A DNA stretch of 64,000 nucleotides. Source: an uncultured Oscillospiraceae bacterium. GTDB lineage: Bacteria > Bacillota > Clostridia > Oscillospirales > Ruminococcaceae. Shown here one piece after another: positions 60,978 to 64,000 of the stretch (position 1 is its first letter; each line of letters begins with the position of its first letter). Where the stretch lies: assembly GCA_910586535.1 (NCBI GenBank), contig CAJUHS010000014.1, positions 1-64,000 of the forward strand, given 5' to 3'. Position numbers and translations under genes: made by a program. The notes under the pieces are model-generated. The model worked only from the letters and a program-made list of their open reading frames with translations. It had not been told where the DNA came from and made no database searches.

Positions 60978-61424
60978 TTATTCCTCGGTGACCTCTACGG
61001 TGATCTTCTCGGAAATTCCCGCAAGGAATTTTATCTCCGCGGAATAAGTACCGAAAGCCTTTATCTCGGAATCAAGTGAGACTTTCTTTTTATCCACTTT
61101 AACTCCGAACTGCTCCGAGATCAGGTCGGCAACCGCTGCGGCAGTAACGGCTCCGAAAAGCTTTCCGCCCTGTCCCGCCTTTGCCTTGCAGATAACGGTC
61201 TTTCCCTTCAGCTTGGCGGCGGCTTCTCCTGCCTCCTGCTTTGCAACGTCGGCTTTGTGCTGCTCGGAGGACTTCTTGCCCGCTAAGTCGGACATATTCT
61301 TAGCCGTAGCCTCAACCGCAAGACCCTTTCCCAAAAGGAAATTTCTTGCGTAGCCGTCGGATACTTCCTTAACGTCGCCCTTTTTGGCGGTACCCTTAAC
61401 GTCCTGTAAAAAAATAACTTTCAT
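60978..61424 (-). CDS. rplI: 50S ribosomal protein L9
   Basis: A 148-residue L9 with the N-terminal MKVIFLQDVKGTAKKGDVKE, the VSDGYARNFLLGKGLAVEAT segment, a long connecting helix and the C-terminal domain. AAAGGAG precedes the ATG. gdpP-rplI-dnaB is a conserved order in Bacillota; here two small genes separate rplI from dnaB. Confidence 0.97.
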   Translation of the reverse strand: MKVIFLQDVKGTAKKGDVKEVSDGYARNFLLGKGLAVEATAKNMSDLAGKKSSEQHKADVAKQEAGEAAAKLKGKTVICKAKAGQGGKLFGAVTAAAVADLISEQFGVKVDKKKVSLDSEIKAFGTYSAEIKFLAGISEKITVEVTEE

Positions 61425-61473
61425 GACTATTTCTCCTTTTTAATGTTTTTTCGTATGTTTTGTAATATTCAGA

Positions 61474-61496
61474 GGCGGATTCTGTATCCGTCCGCC
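61474..61496. repeat. Palindrome between gdpP and rplI
   Basis: GGCGGA (61474-61479) and TCCGCC (61491-61496), with an inner GGAT/ATCC. Another member of the short GC-rich palindrome family. Confidence 0.4.
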
Positions 61497-61556
61497 GTTC
61501 ATTTCAGCTTTCCCGCAGACAGATATGAAATCAGCCCTTACGGTTATATATTCTTA

Positions 61557-63551
61557 TTACGAAATATTCGCGATGTGCTCGTCTATTGCGCTGATAAGCT
61601 TAGCCTTTGCTTCGTGAACATTTATCCCGCTGAACTGCGCCGCCGCCATGGTCTGGTGTCCGCCGCCGCCCAGCTTTTCCATGATTATCTGAACGTTCAT
61701 TGCTCCCAGAGACCTTGCGGAGATGTTTATCCCCCCGTCGGGAGTACAGAAAATAACAAAGCTTGCGTCCACGCCCGCTATGCCCAGCATTTCGTCAGCA
61801 GCCTGCGCGGAGCTTACCCTTGCGTCGGGAGAACCGCTGTCGTCCGCCGCGATGGCGCACCTGTTATAGATTTCCGCGCCCGAAACCAGCTGAGAGCGGT
61901 GCTTGATGCACTCAAAGTCGTTTGCGAACAGACCCTTTACCGCAACCATGTCCGCGCCGAGCTTTCTCAGGAAAGCCGCCGCCTCAAAGGTACGCACGCC
62001 TGTACGCATAACAAAATCCTTTGTGTCAAGCATTATTCCCGCCAGCATAGCGTCCGCGTAATAGCTGGAGAGCTTGTCTATTCCCGAGAAGTACTGGATA
62101 AGCTCGGCGACCATTTCACTTGCCGAGGAAGCATAGGGCTCATGGTGGAAAATTACTGCGTTGTCAATGTAATTCACCGTCTGGCGGTGATGGTCTATAA
62201 CGGCGATGTGTTTGGCGCGCTCGTATATCTCGGCGCTTTCGATAATGTCCTTGTTGTGGGTGTCAACAACTATCAGCAAAGTGTTGTCGTTCATTTTCCC
62301 GAGAGCCTCTTCCGGAGAGATGAATACAGGCAGCTCGTCGGTAAGGTTTTCATTGAGACGGTTTATAATGGGCTTTGCAAGATTCCTTTCGGGGTCAACT
62401 GCCATGTAAGCCTCTATTTCCGGATTGAGACGCCTTACCGCGCCGCACATACCCGCTCCTGAGCCAACGCTGTCAAGATCGCCGTAGCGGTGTCCCATAA
62501 CGATAACGCCGGAGGAGGAATTGATAAGCTCCGCAAGAGCGGTTGCGACAAATCTGGTTTTGACCTTTGTGGACTTTTCGATCCCCTTTGTGACTCCGCC
62601 GAAAAACTCAAAGCCGTTTTCGTTTTTAACGGCGACCTGGTCTCCGCCTCTGCCCTGAGCCATTTCAAGAGCATGCTTCGCGTCCTGTTCCGCTTCTGAG
62701 ATATTTGCCGCTCCCGTTCCAACGCCTATTGAAAGCGTAACGGGTGATTTTTCCGAAACGGGTATCTTTCTGACGTTGTCGAGAATTTTGAACTTGTCCT
62801 CCGCCATTTTTTTAAGGTCCCGCTCTTCGGCGACGGCGATAAACTTGTCGTTGGAAAGCTTCCTCAGCAGACTGTTGTGCTCGTCGAAATAATTTTCAAG
62901 GAGCTTGTCCGCCTGTATCATGATGTGAGCCTTTTCGCTGTCCTTTTCGCCCGAAAGTATCTCCTCGTAGTTGTCCACGGAGATTATCATTACCGCCGGG
63001 CGGATATCGTTGAAGCGTCCCTCCAGAGTGATATAGTCGCTGATATCGTCGAAATACAGCAAAGTCAGGTCGGAGATAAGCTCAGAGTCGGAGTCCCGCT
63101 TTTCGGTGGTTACCGCCGATATCCTGAAATGTCCCGTTTCATAGTTTACAGTGACATTTTTGTTTTCAAAGGTTTTCTGGAGGTCGATGTTAATGACCTT
63201 GGTGATGTGCAGACCGAAAGCGTCCCCGCCGTATACCTGCTCCGTAAAGGCGATATTGTACCATACTATAATGCCCTCCCCGTCGATGATGACCGCAGGC
63301 GCAGGAAACTTATAGAGGGAGTCCCTCTCGGTAAGATTGAGCTGGGATTCCATTTCGGTAACGAATTTGTGCAGGTTTTTCTGGGACGCGGAAAAAAGCG
63401 TCAGATACGCCAGAGCTGTCAGCGACGTTATCGCCAGCAGAGTCCAGAAGCGTACCTCGTCCGTATCGTACAGTGAAAATGCGCACGCCAGCGATACCAC
63501 CACAAGCAGCATCGAGACCATTTTAAAAGCCGTCCAGCGTTTTCCTTTCAT
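61557..63551 (-). CDS. gdpP: Cyclic-di-AMP phosphodiesterase GdpP
   Basis: A 664-residue protein. Two N-terminal membrane helices (about 10-26 and 34-54), a degenerate PAS domain, a degenerate GGDEF domain (about 175-305), then DHH and DHHA1 domains. The DHH metal motifs are VMGHRYGDLDSVG, VVDTHN and IDHH; the DHHA1 end has GGGGHQTMAAAQF. It hydrolyses c-di-AMP and so controls osmolyte uptake and wall stress. AAAGGA lies 8 nt before the ATG. Confidence 0.95.
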   Translation of the reverse strand: MKGKRWTAFKMVSMLLVVVSLACAFSLYDTDEVRFWTLLAITSLTALAYLTLFSASQKNLHKFVTEMESQLNLTERDSLYKFPAPAVIIDGEGIIVWYNIAFTEQVYGGDAFGLHITKVINIDLQKTFENKNVTVNYETGHFRISAVTTEKRDSDSELISDLTLLYFDDISDYITLEGRFNDIRPAVMIISVDNYEEILSGEKDSEKAHIMIQADKLLENYFDEHNSLLRKLSNDKFIAVAEERDLKKMAEDKFKILDNVRKIPVSEKSPVTLSIGVGTGAANISEAEQDAKHALEMAQGRGGDQVAVKNENGFEFFGGVTKGIEKSTKVKTRFVATALAELINSSSGVIVMGHRYGDLDSVGSGAGMCGAVRRLNPEIEAYMAVDPERNLAKPIINRLNENLTDELPVFISPEEALGKMNDNTLLIVVDTHNKDIIESAEIYERAKHIAVIDHHRQTVNYIDNAVIFHHEPYASSASEMVAELIQYFSGIDKLSSYYADAMLAGIMLDTKDFVMRTGVRTFEAAAFLRKLGADMVAVKGLFANDFECIKHRSQLVSGAEIYNRCAIAADDSGSPDARVSSAQAADEMLGIAGVDASFVIFCTPDGGINISARSLGAMNVQIIMEKLGGGGHQTMAAAQFSGINVHEAKAKLISAIDEHIANIS

Positions 63552-63613
63552 AGCGTTTTTCCTTTCGGTTTTAGTTAACGTTAACTGCCGTTAAGCCGGT
63601 TAAGCAAATTAGA

Positions 63614-64000
63614 TCATATCTCCATAATAATGGGAAGTATCATGGGTCTGCGTTTGGTCTTCATATAGATATAGTCGCTCAGGTCGTCCTTCATGCGGGA
63701 CTTGATGGTGTTCCAGTCGCGCATATCTCCGTCCAGGCAGCCCTGAAGCGTTTTCATAAGCAGCTTCTGGGCGGCGTCGATAAGCTCCTCCGATTCGCGG
63801 ACGTATACGAAGCCTCTTGACACGATATCCGGTCCCGCAAGGATAGCTCCGCTTTCCGACTCGATAGTCGCCACGGCGATGATAAGACCGTCCTCGGAAA
63901 GATGCTTTCTGTCCCGGAGAACGATAGAACCAACGTCCCCAACGCCCAGGCCGTCAACAAATACGCGTCCTGCGGGGACTTGTCCCGTGATCTTCATGTC
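63614..64000 (-). CDS. rnj: Ribonuclease J, C-terminal fragment cut by the window edge
   Basis: The last ~128 residues of a protein running off the right edge. ITGQVPAGRVFVDGLGVGD, GSIVLRDRKHLSEDGLI and GFVYVRESEELIDAA are typical of the C-terminal part of RNase J. The catalytic metallo-beta-lactamase domain is outside the window. RNase J degrades mRNA 5'-3'. It stands upstream of gdpP in the same direction, 62 bp away. Confidence 0.88.
   Translation of the reverse strand, partial: DMKITGQVPAGRVFVDGLGVGDVGSIVLRDRKHLSEDGLIIAVATIESESGAILAGPDIVSRGFVYVRESEELIDAAQKLLMKTLQGCLDGDMRDWNTIKSRMKDDLSDYIYMKTKRRPMILPIIMEI

Noticed and set aside
1..64000. CRISPR arrays, tRNA/rRNA genes, insertion sequences, prophage, toxin-antitoxin or defence genes
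   Set aside because: None was recognised on reading either strand; small RNA genes could still be missed without a covariance search.

Overview
The window is the replication-origin region of a Bacillota chromosome. It most likely comes from class Clostridia, Oscillospiraceae (Ruminococcus-like); the family is inferred and no 16S gene is present. The gene order rpmH-rnpA-yidD-yidC-khpB-mnmE-mnmG-rsmG-parA-parB-noc leads away from dnaA on the minus strand. dnaA-dnaN-S4-recF-remB-gyrB-gyrA leads away on the plus strand. SpoVS, YmdB, RemB, Noc, GdpP and a CIRCE-controlled hrcA operon are all typical of spore-former lineages. Sigma-A promoters are close to consensus (TTGACA, 17 bp, TATAAT) and ribosome-binding sites are mostly AAAGGA or GGAGG.

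Layout. 1-2.9 kb: tail of a glycoside hydrolase, then glycogen phosphorylase. 2.9-11.7 kb (minus): tatD, rpoC, rpoB, with rpoBC driven by its own promoter about 280 nt upstream of rpoB and not linked to rplJL. 12-20.3 kb: mixed genes (DUF4230, comM, a lipase-like hydrolase, HAD phosphatase-mnmA, a flavin reductase-like protein, mntP behind a long leader with a terminator, a small secreted protein, a VanZ-like protein). 20.3-21.6 kb: rpsF-ssb-rpsR. 21.8-26.9 kb: hrcA-grpE-dnaK-dnaJ under CIRCE. 26.9-37.7 kb (minus): the origin-proximal segregation, tRNA-modification and membrane-insertion block, studded with parS sites. 37.7-40.2 kb: dnaA flanked by AT-rich DNA; the DnaA-box array lies between dnaA and dnaN. 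40.2-48.6 kb: dnaN to gyrA. 48.7-53.5 kb: nadB and a serC/serA pair with a further parS-like site. 53.5-64 kb (minus): spoVS, ymdB, ftsH, hpt, tilS, dnaB, two small genes, rplI, gdpP and the end of RNase J.

How the parts fit. DnaA, DnaN, RecF, gyrase, DnaB and SSB serve replication. ParA, ParB and at least five good parS sites serve origin segregation, with a Noc-like ParB paralogue alongside. YidC, YidD, RnpA and KhpB couple RNA processing to membrane-protein insertion. MnmE, MnmG, MnmA and TilS modify tRNA. SerC and SerA make serine.

I saw no CRISPR array, prophage, transposase, rRNA or tRNA gene. No clearly new multi-gene system was found. The least explained items are a ~57-bp imperfect inverted repeat in the dnaA leader, the mntP leader, a family of intergenic palindromes, and small uncharacterised genes inserted into otherwise conserved operons.
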